Assembly: GCA_030668875.1 (NCBI GenBank)
Contig: DAOVER010000007.1
Coordinates: forward strand, 27,645 to 91,644
Length of the DNA: 64,000 nucleotides
Source of the DNA: Candidatus Heimdallarchaeota archaeon
Lineage (GTDB): Archaea; Asgardarchaeota; Heimdallarchaeia; Heimdallarchaeales; Heimdallarchaeaceae
Reading direction: 5' to 3'
A model generated the notes under the pieces. That model searched no databases. It saw only the letters and a program-made list of their open reading frames with translations, and was not told where the DNA came from. Of the stretch, positions 45,708-54,783 are shown piece after piece; the stretch's first letter is position 1; the number at the start of each line of letters is the position of its first letter. Both the position numbers and the translations under genes were made by a program.

Positions 45708-47057
45708 TTACTTGGCACCACTTACTTGAAGCGGTGAAAGTAACATCCAAGGAGATTTGTGTCCATGTCGATTTTGTTGTTCTTTACTGAAATCTTCTAT
45801 TTTTTCGAAAACTTCAAAGACAGTAGTACCAATCATTGCATTCTTTACAGGATATTGAACCTCTCCATCTTTAACATAAAACCCTTGATTTATCTGAGCT
45901 GAAATCTGAGGGTTACCAGACATATCGATGATAGAAGAACCTATCATGAGAATACCCTCTTTGAGATCCTCAAGAAGCGTATCCTTAGCAGTTTCTCCAG
46001 CTTTGATATCTAACGAGTATGTTGAAGGTGTAGGTCTTGATGCAAATGATCCTCGAGATGCGTGTCCAGTATTATCAAGCCCTACAAGAGGTGCGGTATA
46101 AGAATCAGTTATGTAGGTATTAAGAATACCATCCCTAACAAGTTCTAACTTCTTGGAAACTACTCCTTCATCATCGAAAGCAGAAGAATCGACTCCCCCA
46201 GGATAAAATGGGTCGTCAGTAATTGATAATTTATCCGAAGCAATTGCATCACCTATTTTGTCAACAAAGTAAGCTGTTCGATTAAATACACTGAAAGCAT
46301 TGATACCAGATGAAATAATAGGGGAGATTGTTCCCATGCAACTATCAGGATCAAGAAGGATTGGTAAAGTTGCAGATTCAATCTTTTGTGATCCGAGCAT
46401 CTTTAATGCTCGATTTCCAGCTTCCTTTCCTACAATTAAGTGATCAAAGTCAGCTAACACTTTGGAAGAATCAAAGTAATATGCATTTCCAATATCTTCT
46501 CCGTCTTGTATTTTAACGCTTAGATAGCCTGTAATTGATGTTTGTTTGGAAAACCTATCTATGCCTTGAGAACTAATGATGAATCGTTCACCGTTACCAG
46601 CTGTAAAACTACCACCTATTATAGCATCGTCTCTTACTTGAGCTTCTTGTACTCCTTCGAGAATCATTTCTGTGAAACCTTCAACTGATAAATCAATTAT
46701 GTTTTGATCAAAACAACCTTTAATCTCAGGAGTGGAGCGAGTGTCCTCAGGGAGTGTTTTGAAATTTTCATCTGGTGGACTAACTTTAGCTAAAGAATAA
46801 GCATCCTTCACAGTGCTTTCAATTGATTCATGAGAAAATATAGTTGTTGAAGCCATACCTATTGCTTTATCTTTTATGACTCTAACTCCTAAACCAGAGT
46901 TAGCAACATCAGTAAACCTTCTAATGGATCCTCTTTCTAATTGAACATTTCTAGCGGCACCATAAACAGTATAAGCTTCAACTTGATCTGCACCAAATGA
47001 TAAACCTAGTTTTATAACTTTTTCAGCTAATTCATGTAAATTTATTTTATCGGACAT
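45708..47057 (-). CDS. tldE: TldE/PmbA-type subunit of the TldD/TldE protease
   Basis: Non-metal partner of TldD. Recognisable PmbA/TldE features: YTVYGAARNVQLERGSI, SGLGVRVIKDKAIGMAST, HASRGSFASRPTPSTY and the C-terminal INQGFYVKDGEVQYPVKNAMI. Lacks an HExxxH, as expected. ATG 47057 is chosen, only 1 bp from the tldD stop; a longer in-frame ATG would start inside tldD. Confidence 0.92.
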   Translation of the reverse strand: MSDKINLHELAEKVIKLGLSFGADQVEAYTVYGAARNVQLERGSIRRFTDVANSGLGVRVIKDKAIGMASTTIFSHESIESTVKDAYSLAKVSPPDENFKTLPEDTRSTPEIKGCFDQNIIDLSVEGFTEMILEGVQEAQVRDDAIIGGSFTAGNGERFIISSQGIDRFSKQTSITGYLSVKIQDGEDIGNAYYFDSSKVLADFDHLIVGKEAGNRALKMLGSQKIESATLPILLDPDSCMGTISPIISSGINAFSVFNRTAYFVDKIGDAIASDKLSITDDPFYPGGVDSSAFDDEGVVSKKLELVRDGILNTYITDSYTAPLVGLDNTGHASRGSFASRPTPSTYSLDIKAGETAKDTLLEDLKEGILMIGSSIIDMSGNPQISAQINQGFYVKDGEVQYPVKNAMIGTTVFEVFEKIEDFSKEQQNRHGHKSPWMLLSPLQVSGAK

Positions 47058-47058
47058 T

Positions 47059-48453
47059 TTATTGATTTCCTCCAATAACAATATTTGAAACACCAAGATC
47101 CGGACCACCAGCAGTAACTGGAATACCTTGACCTTGTTTCCCACATGTACCTAGAAATTTAGGTTTCCAATTCTTTCCTACAGCATAGGTGTTCTCAAAG
47201 ACTTCTAATGTCATCCCACTCATTCCAACATTACCTATCATGTCAGTCATTTCACCATTTTCAATGATATAGCCTAACTGGCAGGAGAAATAAAACTGCC
47301 CTTTTGCAGGCATAACATACCCTCCATAGGAATTTTTTAGATAAACACCTTCTTTGGTAAGTTCTGCAATTTCTTCAAGTGATTTATCACCTGAGTCGAC
47401 ATATGTGTTACCCATTCTAGCCAACGGAGTAAAATTGAAATTCATCGCTCTACCGGAACCATTGGGTTCCATGTCTAAAGCAGATGCTGTTTCAAGTGTA
47501 TGGAAATATTCTTTCAAAATACCATTTTCAACCAGTGTTCTTTTACGTGCTTTAGTACCTTCTGAATCATAATCAAAAGAACCTCTTAACCCTGGTAAGG
47601 TTGGGTCATCATAAACATTAATCTCCTCCACACCAACTTTGTTGTTAATCCTGCCTTCAAGTACTGATTGTTTTGCAATAACCGCATCAGCTTCACAAGC
47701 ATGTCCAAATGCTTCATGAACAAAAACACCAGTTAACGAAGGATCCATGATTACATTCATCCTACCAGAAGGAGGTTTTCTAGCAGATAGGAGTTTGAGA
47801 CCCATTTCAGCTGCTTTGAGACCCTCTTTCTCAGGTTCCCATTTCTGAATTAGCTCCCATCCACCTGCACCACCTATTGAATCAAAAACAGATTGCATCT
47901 CAGTTCCTTCTCTCGCAACTACGTTTTTCATTATACGAACAACATGGTTCTCATTTTCCACTTTAGTTCCCTTATTGTTTATAATAAACTCTTTACTGTG
48001 AGATTCTCTGTAAGTTGAAGATGTTTCTGCAATTCGGTCAGAAAATTCACGTGCTGCTTTTTCAGTTTGAACAATTTTTTCGAATTTAGTCTCTTTATCA
48101 ATCTCTCTTGGATCGATTTCGAGTTTTGTCCCACCTTCCCCCTCAAAAACCCAATCATCCTTAATCATTCTTTCTTGTTTGGCAAATTGCGATCCTATTT
48201 TAGCAATTCGGACAGCTTTTTCAGCAGACTTAAGAATAGATTCTTCATCTATATCAACAATAGTTGTAAATCCCCAAGCATTGCCGATTAGAGCTCTAAT
48301 AGCAACACCGCCAGTTGTCTGATTACTTACACTATCAAATCTTCCATTTCTAACTGTAAATGATTCTCCCATGGCGTAAGCATAACGAATGTCTAAGAAA
48401 TCTTTTGAGGATATACTAATTTTGTTGATTACTTTCTCTATAGTATCTAACAT
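47059..48453 (-). CDS. tldD: TldD metalloprotease subunit
   Basis: 464 residues with the zinc motif HEAFGH at H246, E247 and H251, and downstream segments GRAMNFNFTPLARMGNTYVDSGD and GKQGQGIPVTAGGP that are standard in TldD. The TldD/TldE complex digests unfolded peptides and, in some bacteria, matures modified peptides such as microcin B17. First gene of the pair. Confidence 0.94.
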   Translation of the reverse strand: MLDTIEKVINKISISSKDFLDIRYAYAMGESFTVRNGRFDSVSNQTTGGVAIRALIGNAWGFTTIVDIDEESILKSAEKAVRIAKIGSQFAKQERMIKDDWVFEGEGGTKLEIDPREIDKETKFEKIVQTEKAAREFSDRIAETSSTYRESHSKEFIINNKGTKVENENHVVRIMKNVVAREGTEMQSVFDSIGGAGGWELIQKWEPEKEGLKAAEMGLKLLSARKPPSGRMNVIMDPSLTGVFVHEAFGHACEADAVIAKQSVLEGRINNKVGVEEINVYDDPTLPGLRGSFDYDSEGTKARKRTLVENGILKEYFHTLETASALDMEPNGSGRAMNFNFTPLARMGNTYVDSGDKSLEEIAELTKEGVYLKNSYGGYVMPAKGQFYFSCQLGYIIENGEMTDMIGNVGMSGMTLEVFENTYAVGKNWKPKFLGTCGKQGQGIPVTAGGPDLGVSNIVIGGNQ

Positions 48454-48516
48454 TCTATCCTTACGTTATTTGAAATAATATAAATTTAATTATTCTACAT
48501 AAAAGAAAAGAGAAAC

Positions 48517-49542
48517 TCAAATAATAAGATCGGAAGGTTCACCACATTTTTTGCACGATGCATTTTTACCAAGATTTTTCTTTTTTATTGAATAACCCGC
48601 TCTTTCTACAAGGGTAACACCGCAGTTTTGGCAAATGGTAGAGTTGATTTCAGAATAAGGTAGATTTCCAGTATATACATATTTCATCCCGACAGCTTCT
48701 GCAATTCTGCTAGCTTCTAGAACAGTTTCAACAGGTGTAGGAGGAACATCTTGCATTTTATAATGAGGATAGAACCTGCTGAAGTGAATTGGTACTTTAT
48801 CATTCATAGAATTAAGAACCCATTCAGCAAATTGTTTGATTTCCTCTTTATTGTCGTTGTAACCTGGAATTAAAAGCATTGTGAGCTCAATATGGATGCC
48901 TTCTGAAAACATGAGAAGAACATTTTCTTTAATTTGATCTAAACCAGGAAAATGAGTTACCTTTCTATAGAAATCTTGATTAAAAGCTTTAATATCTATA
49001 TTGGCAGCGTCTATGATACCAAACAGTTCAGAAAGTGGTTCCTTATTGATTAAACCATTGGAAACTAATACGTTTCCTATATTATTTTCGTGAGCTAATT
49101 TTCCAGTATCTTTTATCCATTCAAAATTGATTAATGGTTCGTTATATGTATAAGCGATTGTATCACAATTATTATTTCTAACTTTTTCTAACGCTTGTAT
49201 TGAAGTGATATTTATCATATTGTTGCTTTCAGCTGATATTTGACTAATAGACCAGTTCTGACAATAATCACAATGTAAATTGCATCCTGCTGTTCCAAAA
49301 CTCATTGTAGAAGTTCCTGGTTTATAATGGTATATTGGTTTCTTCTCAATTGGATCGTCGTGAACTGAAGTAAACCGGTTATATCCTAATGCAAACAGTT
49401 TCCCATCTATATTTTTTCTAGACTTGCAGTTTCCAAGTTGACCTGGTTGTATTTTACACAATCGAGGACACAAAAGACAGTGAACATTCCCCCCGTCAAG
49501 TTTTTTGTAAAATTCTGCTTCGTGTAGACTCACTAAAATCAC
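48517..49542 (-). CDS. amrS: AmrS-like radical SAM protein (AmmeMemoRadiSam group)
   Basis: 341 residues. N-terminal cysteines C22, C25, C29 and C39 (CLLCPRLC... NCKSR) precede the radical SAM triad C87, C91, C94 in GTAGCNLHCDYCQNW. This layout with FALGYNRFTSVHDDPIEKKPIYHY is the AmmeMemoRadiSam radical enzyme, often listed as pyruvate-formate-lyase activase. The Memo and AMMECR1 partners are not in the window. It ends with two zinc-finger CxxC pairs (ICQNCG, CKKCGEP). Its function is not established. Confidence 0.88.
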   Translation of the reverse strand: MILVSLHEAEFYKKLDGGNVHCLLCPRLCKIQPGQLGNCKSRKNIDGKLFALGYNRFTSVHDDPIEKKPIYHYKPGTSTMSFGTAGCNLHCDYCQNWSISQISAESNNMINITSIQALEKVRNNNCDTIAYTYNEPLINFEWIKDTGKLAHENNIGNVLVSNGLINKEPLSELFGIIDAANIDIKAFNQDFYRKVTHFPGLDQIKENVLLMFSEGIHIELTMLLIPGYNDNKEEIKQFAEWVLNSMNDKVPIHFSRFYPHYKMQDVPPTPVETVLEASRIAEAVGMKYVYTGNLPYSEINSTICQNCGVTLVERAGYSIKKKNLGKNASCKKCGEPSDLII

Positions 49543-49584
49543 AGATCTCTCTATGTTTATGTATTATAATAAAAACTTCACAAA

Positions 49585-49605
49585 ATCGACTTTAAATCTG
49601 TCGAT
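49585..49605. promoter_or_regulatory. Inverted repeat between divergent amrS and HTH genes
   Basis: ATCGAC and GTCGAT are perfect complements separated by 9 bp, 44 bp from the amrS start and 84 bp from the HTH gene start. A dimeric regulator such as the neighbouring HTH protein could bind it (inference). Confidence 0.4.
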
Positions 49606-49688
49606 AATAAACAAATAAACATAAAAAAATACAAATTAAACCAAAAATTAAAAAACCTTCAACGCGAATTCCTCTTGGGTATAGATAA

Positions 49689-50438
49689 ATGAGTTCGAAA
49701 AAACAAAAAGCTAAGTCAGTTCATAAAGATTTGAACATAATAAAACTCAAAAAAGGTGAAACTGTCAATATGAGCAAAGCTTTAGGGTCAAACATTCGAC
49801 TTGCAATTTTAAGATTAACTTCTAAGGAAGAACTGAATCTTTCTGAAATCGCTGAAAAAGTTGTTTATGAAGCCAAAGACGCAGATGGAAATATTATCCA
49901 GAAAAAAGGTAGTACTCCTCAAGCAATTTATCACCATCTACAAATTCTAGAGAAGTCTAAGTTAATTCAAGTTGTGAGAGAAGAAAAAATCAAAAACATG
50001 AATAAAACAATAAAATACTATCGTGCAAGTTATGAACCTGATGGAATCAATATACTATTGTGGGCACCTTTAGATGTGATTGAACACACCTATTTGGAAT
50101 CTATGACTCCTATCCCAGAAAAACCTGTGGAAAGAATAGTCAAGAAAATAGCTGGTAAAGTTTTTGGGGACCTAACCGATGCAAAAATAGAAGTGCTAAC
50201 TGCTGTTGTTAAGAGTATGATAGATAACACTCACGATTCTATGAACTCTCTAAGAGAAGAATATGAACTTGATATCGATGAGAAATTATGGAGTTTAATA
50301 CTGCTATTTTCTAATCTCTCTGTTATGAGTTCAACGAAGAAGCTAATTGAGGACGAGAAATACAGACGACAACTTGATGATCTTTTCTCATTAATAGTTG
50401 AAGAAAAGCAAGAGTATTATACAAATAATACAAGTTGA
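49689..50438 (+). CDS. ArsR/HTH-type transcriptional regulator
   Basis: 249 residues. Residues about 25-115 form a winged helix: SKALGSNIRLAILRLTSKEELNLSEIA-like opening, TPQAIYHHLQILEKSKLIQVV recognition helix, then RYYRASYEPDGIN-type wing with KTIKYYRA. The C-terminal half is helical with no metal-binding cysteine set, so the signal is unknown. Divergent from amrS. The N-terminus has a short basic tail. Confidence 0.75.
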   Translation: MSSKKQKAKSVHKDLNIIKLKKGETVNMSKALGSNIRLAILRLTSKEELNLSEIAEKVVYEAKDADGNIIQKKGSTPQAIYHHLQILEKSKLIQVVREEKIKNMNKTIKYYRASYEPDGINILLWAPLDVIEHTYLESMTPIPEKPVERIVKKIAGKVFGDLTDAKIEVLTAVVKSMIDNTHDSMNSLREEYELDIDEKLWSLILLFSNLSVMSSTKKLIEDEKYRRQLDDLFSLIVEEKQEYYTNNTS

Positions 50439-50470
50439 ACAAATTCATTCGAATTGTAATCAATTGTAAC

Positions 50471-53095
50471 CTATTCTTTCTTTTTCATTCTATTTGAAAA
50501 TTGTAATGCATGATCTAATGTCTTTTGACTAGAAGTTCTAATGTCTTTCATTTCTACTTTTACGCCTATGCGATGAACATCTCGTAAAGCTTCACGCAAG
50601 TAGTGTTCTTTATCAATTTTTGAAGGTATAACCACTGAAGGATGTTTTGATCTTTTGTACAATGAAACCTTTCCTTCTTGAATAATGAATGGAAATCGAT
50701 CAAAATCCTTCCAGATCTCATTTATGTTCAAATGGTTGGTTTGTGCATAGTCTTCTAGAGCACCAATTGCAGGAGTCTTGCTTTTATACTCGTTGGGATT
50801 TCTTCGTATAGGTCCAAGAATAGTTGTTTTTTCAATTAACTCTTTATCCTCTGAAGTTTCGAAATTCAAACATAATTCAATTACTTTATCTCTTGCTTTT
50901 GAAATGCTACCTTCTTCCAAAACTAGTTTTAAGGCTTCTTTCTGGACTTCAGCTGCAAATGGTGATGTATCACTTCGAATAGCTTCAAATCCTACAATAG
51001 TTAACTCTTGAGAGACTGCACTGACGTAGCTATAACGTTTTTTGGTTTCAGGTGCAAAAACAATTCTTAGAGCTAGGTCAACAAATTCTAATTCCATCTC
51101 TTTTGGAAGTTTTGATCTAAAATACTGAAGGAGATTCTTAGCTTCGGATACATCATTAATGGAAAATGATTCTCCCTTTTTTGAGTTAGCATATACATCA
51201 AACACTGCTTGTTTTTCAGATAATTTGACAAAAATACTATCTGTATCACCATAAATAACTTGACACTTACCTTTTGTTAATTCTAGAGTCCACTTATCTA
51301 GGTTTTTGATGTATTCCTTGGAGATACTTGTTATAGCATTAGAAATATCTGTATTAAAGAATCTACTTCCGACATAATTATGACTGCCATATAGTGAATT
51401 TGCAACGATTTTCAGGGCACTTGATTTCGTTTTAAACTTCTTGAGCTTCCTCTCTAAGCTAGTTTTTCCACTATTTTTTGTGAAAGTTCTAAGATAAGTT
51501 TCCAATTCGTAAATGTTCTTTTTGAGTTCCTTTCTTTCATCTAGAATTTGCTTTTCCATGATTTTTAAGGCAGTATCAGGTTCAGAGAGAAATTTCTTTG
51601 TTGGTTCAGCTACTGAAGAATCATAGCTTTCACCACCAATATTGTATGCAACCATTATGCTTGGAAACATAGAACGAAAATCAGCTATTAGCACTGCTTC
51701 ATGAAGTGTCCCTTTAGGAACTAGAACAAATCCTCCAACTGCCATCGCTCTATTACTTTTTCGAAGAACAAGTTCCTTCTTGCTAGGTTCCGAGGGTATA
51801 ATTGTGTTTTTTCCATGCAATATTCTGAAGAGTTGAAACTCTCCAATATGCCTCGGAGTTGAATAAACAGCTTCAGAAGGTCTTAATCCTACAAGTTTCA
51901 TGACTTCTAACCATTCAGTCATCCCCATAGCATCGAAAAGAGCATAGGTGATATTAGAATCTTGAGAATTCAAGCTTTGTATTTTGCGTTTATTCATACC
52001 TTTCTTCAGTATAATCCACTCAAACCATAACTTGTTGATAGTTTCATAGTCGACTTTGCGTTCAATTTTAAGATATTCCCTTGCTAAATCAGTAAGACCT
52101 TTTTTGCCAGATCTAGTTCTTAACCATCTAGTACTTTTAAGTAAATCATAAGAAATCAATCCAGGAATTCTGTATCCAAGGTATCCAATTGGTAACTTAA
52201 TTTTAGCCTTGTTCATAGGACTCAAGGAATTTGGATCTAAACCTAAATTTTCCATGCGTTTTAACAAGTAAGGCAATGTGATTCTATTACCATTAAATGT
52301 GATTAAAATTTCAGGATTTTTTGAATGTATCTCCTTGATAACATTGTCAATTAATTGTTTCTCAGATTCATCTGTATCGTGTTCTAGAATGAAGGTTCTG
52401 TTTTTAGGTTTCGAACTACTTTCTTCAGTTCCCCAGCAAATACTCATTGAGATTATTCTTTGCTTACCTTCGTCCATAATACTGGAAAAATTGTGTATCT
52501 TCTTACCTTGGGGAGTGAAAGAATTGATAATCAAATTTAAACTTAATAGTGTTAGAGGAAATAACCCATCATCAACTGGTGTGATATTTTCATAATTGAC
52601 TTCTAATACTTTGAAGTTGTTTTCTATACTTTTGTCTTTGTAATTCTTTATTTCAACCCAATTTAATCCTTTAATTTTTGTATCAATTAGAAATCGTGCT
52701 GTATATGAAATATCGTTTTCATAGCTATTGATTCCTTTAGATTGGAGGATTCTACTATATTTTAATACTCTCCAAGGATTTCTTCCTAAGACTTTCCGTA
52801 AGAATATAGGTTTGTTTTGATAATACTTAAACTTGGATACGGGGTAAGAACCTTTAATCCAAGTTCCAAATTCCTTCTCGGTAGATAACAGACTTTGAAT
52901 AGCTTTTGTAGTTTCACGTAGATCATCAATGTAAAAATATGGGTAAAAACCAGTAATATGCAGGATAAGTGGTTTTTTGTTTTGATCTTTTGCTCGAATG
53001 CGAATAATTGGCTCTTCTATTCCTTTCTCCTTTTCTTCAATAAAAAAATCTAGATCAACTATAAAACATCTTAATGGAGAAGAACTAGTTTTCAT
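50471..53095 (-). CDS. Family B DNA polymerase with a degenerate proofreading site
   Basis: 874 residues with a complete polymerase: motif A D472 in ADFRSMFPS, motif B LKIVANSLYG (K562, N566, Y569), motif C D617 and D619 in YGDTDS. The 3'-5' exonuclease fold is present but its acids are not. Exo I D-I-E aligns with N187-L-I189 (LLSLNLI); the Exo II aspartate aligns with T273 (TFNGNRITLPYL); Exo III keeps Y384 and D388 (YALFDA). This predicts DNA synthesis without proofreading, as in translesion B-family enzymes. No intein is seen. The replicative enzyme of this cell is presumably elsewhere. Alone behind a promoter that carries a 16-bp palindrome. Confidence 0.9.
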   Translation of the reverse strand: MKTSSSPLRCFIVDLDFFIEEKEKGIEEPIIRIRAKDQNKKPLILHITGFYPYFYIDDLRETTKAIQSLLSTEKEFGTWIKGSYPVSKFKYYQNKPIFLRKVLGRNPWRVLKYSRILQSKGINSYENDISYTARFLIDTKIKGLNWVEIKNYKDKSIENNFKVLEVNYENITPVDDGLFPLTLLSLNLIINSFTPQGKKIHNFSSIMDEGKQRIISMSICWGTEESSSKPKNRTFILEHDTDESEKQLIDNVIKEIHSKNPEILITFNGNRITLPYLLKRMENLGLDPNSLSPMNKAKIKLPIGYLGYRIPGLISYDLLKSTRWLRTRSGKKGLTDLAREYLKIERKVDYETINKLWFEWIILKKGMNKRKIQSLNSQDSNITYALFDAMGMTEWLEVMKLVGLRPSEAVYSTPRHIGEFQLFRILHGKNTIIPSEPSKKELVLRKSNRAMAVGGFVLVPKGTLHEAVLIADFRSMFPSIMVAYNIGGESYDSSVAEPTKKFLSEPDTALKIMEKQILDERKELKKNIYELETYLRTFTKNSGKTSLERKLKKFKTKSSALKIVANSLYGSHNYVGSRFFNTDISNAITSISKEYIKNLDKWTLELTKGKCQVIYGDTDSIFVKLSEKQAVFDVYANSKKGESFSINDVSEAKNLLQYFRSKLPKEMELEFVDLALRIVFAPETKKRYSYVSAVSQELTIVGFEAIRSDTSPFAAEVQKEALKLVLEEGSISKARDKVIELCLNFETSEDKELIEKTTILGPIRRNPNEYKSKTPAIGALEDYAQTNHLNINEIWKDFDRFPFIIQEGKVSLYKRSKHPSVVIPSKIDKEHYLREALRDVHRIGVKVEMKDIRTSSQKTLDHALQFSNRMKKKE

Positions 53096-53116
53096 CCCTA
53101 TCTACTCTTATTTTCC

Positions 53117-53132
53117 ATCTGTATATACAGAT
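53117..53132. promoter_or_regulatory. 16-bp perfect palindrome over the PolB TATA box
   Basis: ATCTGTATATACAGAT reads the same on both strands; its centre, GTATATAC, is a good TATA box 30 bp before the polymerase start at 53095. A dimer bound here would occlude TBP. The CTG...CAG half-sites resemble the spacing-reduced form of bacterial SOS boxes, although archaea have no LexA. Confidence 0.55.
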
Positions 53133-53262
53133 TTGTTGCATCCATATTATTTAAACCCTTTTTAAACTATCAAAGGTAAAAGTATGTTTCACTATAAAAA
53201 ATAGGTCGATTTTATGGGTTAAATTTTTATTTAATGAATCTCTCTACTATTTTGAATTTAAC

Positions 53263-53643
53263 ATGTCCTCTCGAAAATTACCTCCTGATATATATAAAAA
53301 TCTCAAAAAATTAGAGTTATCAGCACGTACAAAGAGTGGAATAATGGAAGAAACAGTAACTCTGGAGAAACCATCAGACGATGATGATCCTAGACCCCAT
53401 TATTGGTTTGTTATTATGCTGTCCTTTGGGCAAAGAACAGGCTATGTATATGATAGGTCTGGCTTGCATATTCCTGAACCTGACACTTACTTCTACAGCG
53501 TTGAACTATGGAAATTTAAAGGCTCGGCGCTAAAAGGAGTTGAAACTTTCTCCAGTAAAGTAGACTTTGATTCAGCAGTGAAAACTTTCCAAGAGTTACA
53601 AACTGATTTAACAAAGAATCAAGGTTTTAAAATTCTTCATTAA
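53263..53643 (+). CDS. Small acidic protein of unknown function
   Basis: 126 residues. Predicted alpha+beta fold: helix (PPDIYKNLKKLELSARTK), then strands HYWFVIMLSF and TYFYSVELWKF, ending in a helix FDSAVKTFQELQTDL. Has a DDDDP patch at about 39-42. No cysteines, no membrane segment, no recognised motif. Preceded by an AT-rich TATA-like stretch around 53222-53236. Confidence 0.55.
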   Translation: MSSRKLPPDIYKNLKKLELSARTKSGIMEETVTLEKPSDDDDPRPHYWFVIMLSFGQRTGYVYDRSGLHIPEPDTYFYSVELWKFKGSALKGVETFSSKVDFDSAVKTFQELQTDLTKNQGFKILH

Positions 53644-53653
53644 ACACAAGTTA

Positions 53654-54226
53654 TTACATAAAAACAAGGAGAATTGTTGAAATAGCAACAGTTAGAACAC
53701 ATATTAGTATCATAATGATAAGATTTGGTTGGAAGAAAGGTTCTTTAAGTTCTACCAAATTGATTTCTTTTTTATCGAACAGTGAGATGACATAGAATAT
53801 CTCTGTAGCAAAAAATACAATAAAAACTCCCATTACAATAAGAATTTTCCAGAAATCCAAAGAACCTGAGCTAACTGAATAAACTAGAGTAAAACCATAG
53901 ATTGGAATAAAACCTATGTAAAAGTACATTACTTGCAAACATGTTTGTATAGATTTCTTATGTTCTCCTTCCAGTTTAACTATGAAACTAACATACTTGC
54001 CTGATAATGATAGAGTAGCAAGGAGAAAAATTGCAGCTAGCAATGTTAGAAAGACACCTAATACTGAAAATCCAACATTGATTGAATCATCAATAAACGA
54101 TTTATAAATTAGTGCTTGTCCACCCCCCATAGATAGGCCAATTAGAATTGCTCCTAAAGGATTAAATGTTTTAGGTTTTTTTACAACAGGTTTTTTTGTT
54201 GCAAAATCCTTATCTGTTAAAACCAA
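53654..54226 (-). CDS. Small multi-spanning membrane protein
   Basis: 190 residues with a basic cytoplasmic N-terminus and five likely membrane helices (about 25-42, 52-74, 95-117, 125-148, 168-190). Unknown family. The start is a TTG that directly abuts the Nudix stop codon (TAA then TTG), with an AAGGGG ribosome site 7-12 bp upstream; no ATG is available before the first helix. Co-transcribed with the Nudix gene. Confidence 0.65.
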   Translation of the reverse strand: MVLTDKDFATKKPVVKKPKTFNPLGAILIGLSMGGGQALIYKSFIDDSINVGFSVLGVFLTLLAAIFLLATLSLSGKYVSFIVKLEGEHKKSIQTCLQVMYFYIGFIPIYGFTLVYSVSSGSLDFWKILIVMGVFIVFFATEIFYVISLFDKKEINLVELKEPFFQPNLIIMILICVLTVAISTILLVFM

Positions 54227-54676
54227 TTATAAGTCCCCTTTTGGCTGTTTAACTAATTCGTTTTCTTTGAGGTACCTTTCTGCGGCCCTTATTACTTTTC
54301 TTGTATTTTCAAAAGTTAACATTTCAAGAGCTTTTTCATATGTTGCCCACTGGGATCCTATATGTTCTTTGGAAATTTGAACATCGGATGTATTAGTTAT
54401 ACCAACAAGGTAAATTACAGTTTTCTTGATTTTGTGAGAACCTCTAGCAAAATAATATGTGATTTTATGTTGAAATTCCTCTAGGATAGAAATATCTGTT
54501 ATTCCTGTCTCCTCAGAAGCCTCTCTTAACGCAGCTTGAATCACAGTCTCTTTCCCTTCAATTCTCCCTTTGGTTAATCCCCACCTGTTATTTGTTACTC
54601 TGCTACGTCCATAATTGAGTAATAGATAATAACCAGAATTGTACAAAACTATTCCAGCAGAGGTTTCAGTTTCCAT
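54227..54676 (-). CDS. Nudix hydrolase (Ap4A-hydrolase-like)
   Basis: 149 residues. Nudix box complete: G-x5-E-x7-REASEETGI beginning at GRIEGKE. The opening ETSAGIVLYNSGYYLLLNYG and KKTVIYLVGIT are typical of the diadenosine tetraphosphate hydrolase branch, which removes toxic dinucleotides; the actual substrate is not shown. Confidence 0.88.
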   Translation of the reverse strand: METETSAGIVLYNSGYYLLLNYGRSRVTNNRWGLTKGRIEGKETVIQAALREASEETGITDISILEEFQHKITYYFARGSHKIKKTVIYLVGITNTSDVQISKEHIGSQWATYEKALEMLTFENTRKVIRAAERYLKENELVKQPKGDL

Positions 54677-54783
54677 AATATCATCGTTTGTAGTTGCTAT
54701 GAATACCTCAAATTAATGATTTATAGTAGAAGCATTCTTCTACAACAGATATTTTTATGTAGAATAAAAAGTTATTTACTTTA

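Noticed and set aside
50471..53095. Intein in the family B polymerase, common in archaea
   Set aside because: Motifs A, B and C are uninterrupted and spacings are normal.
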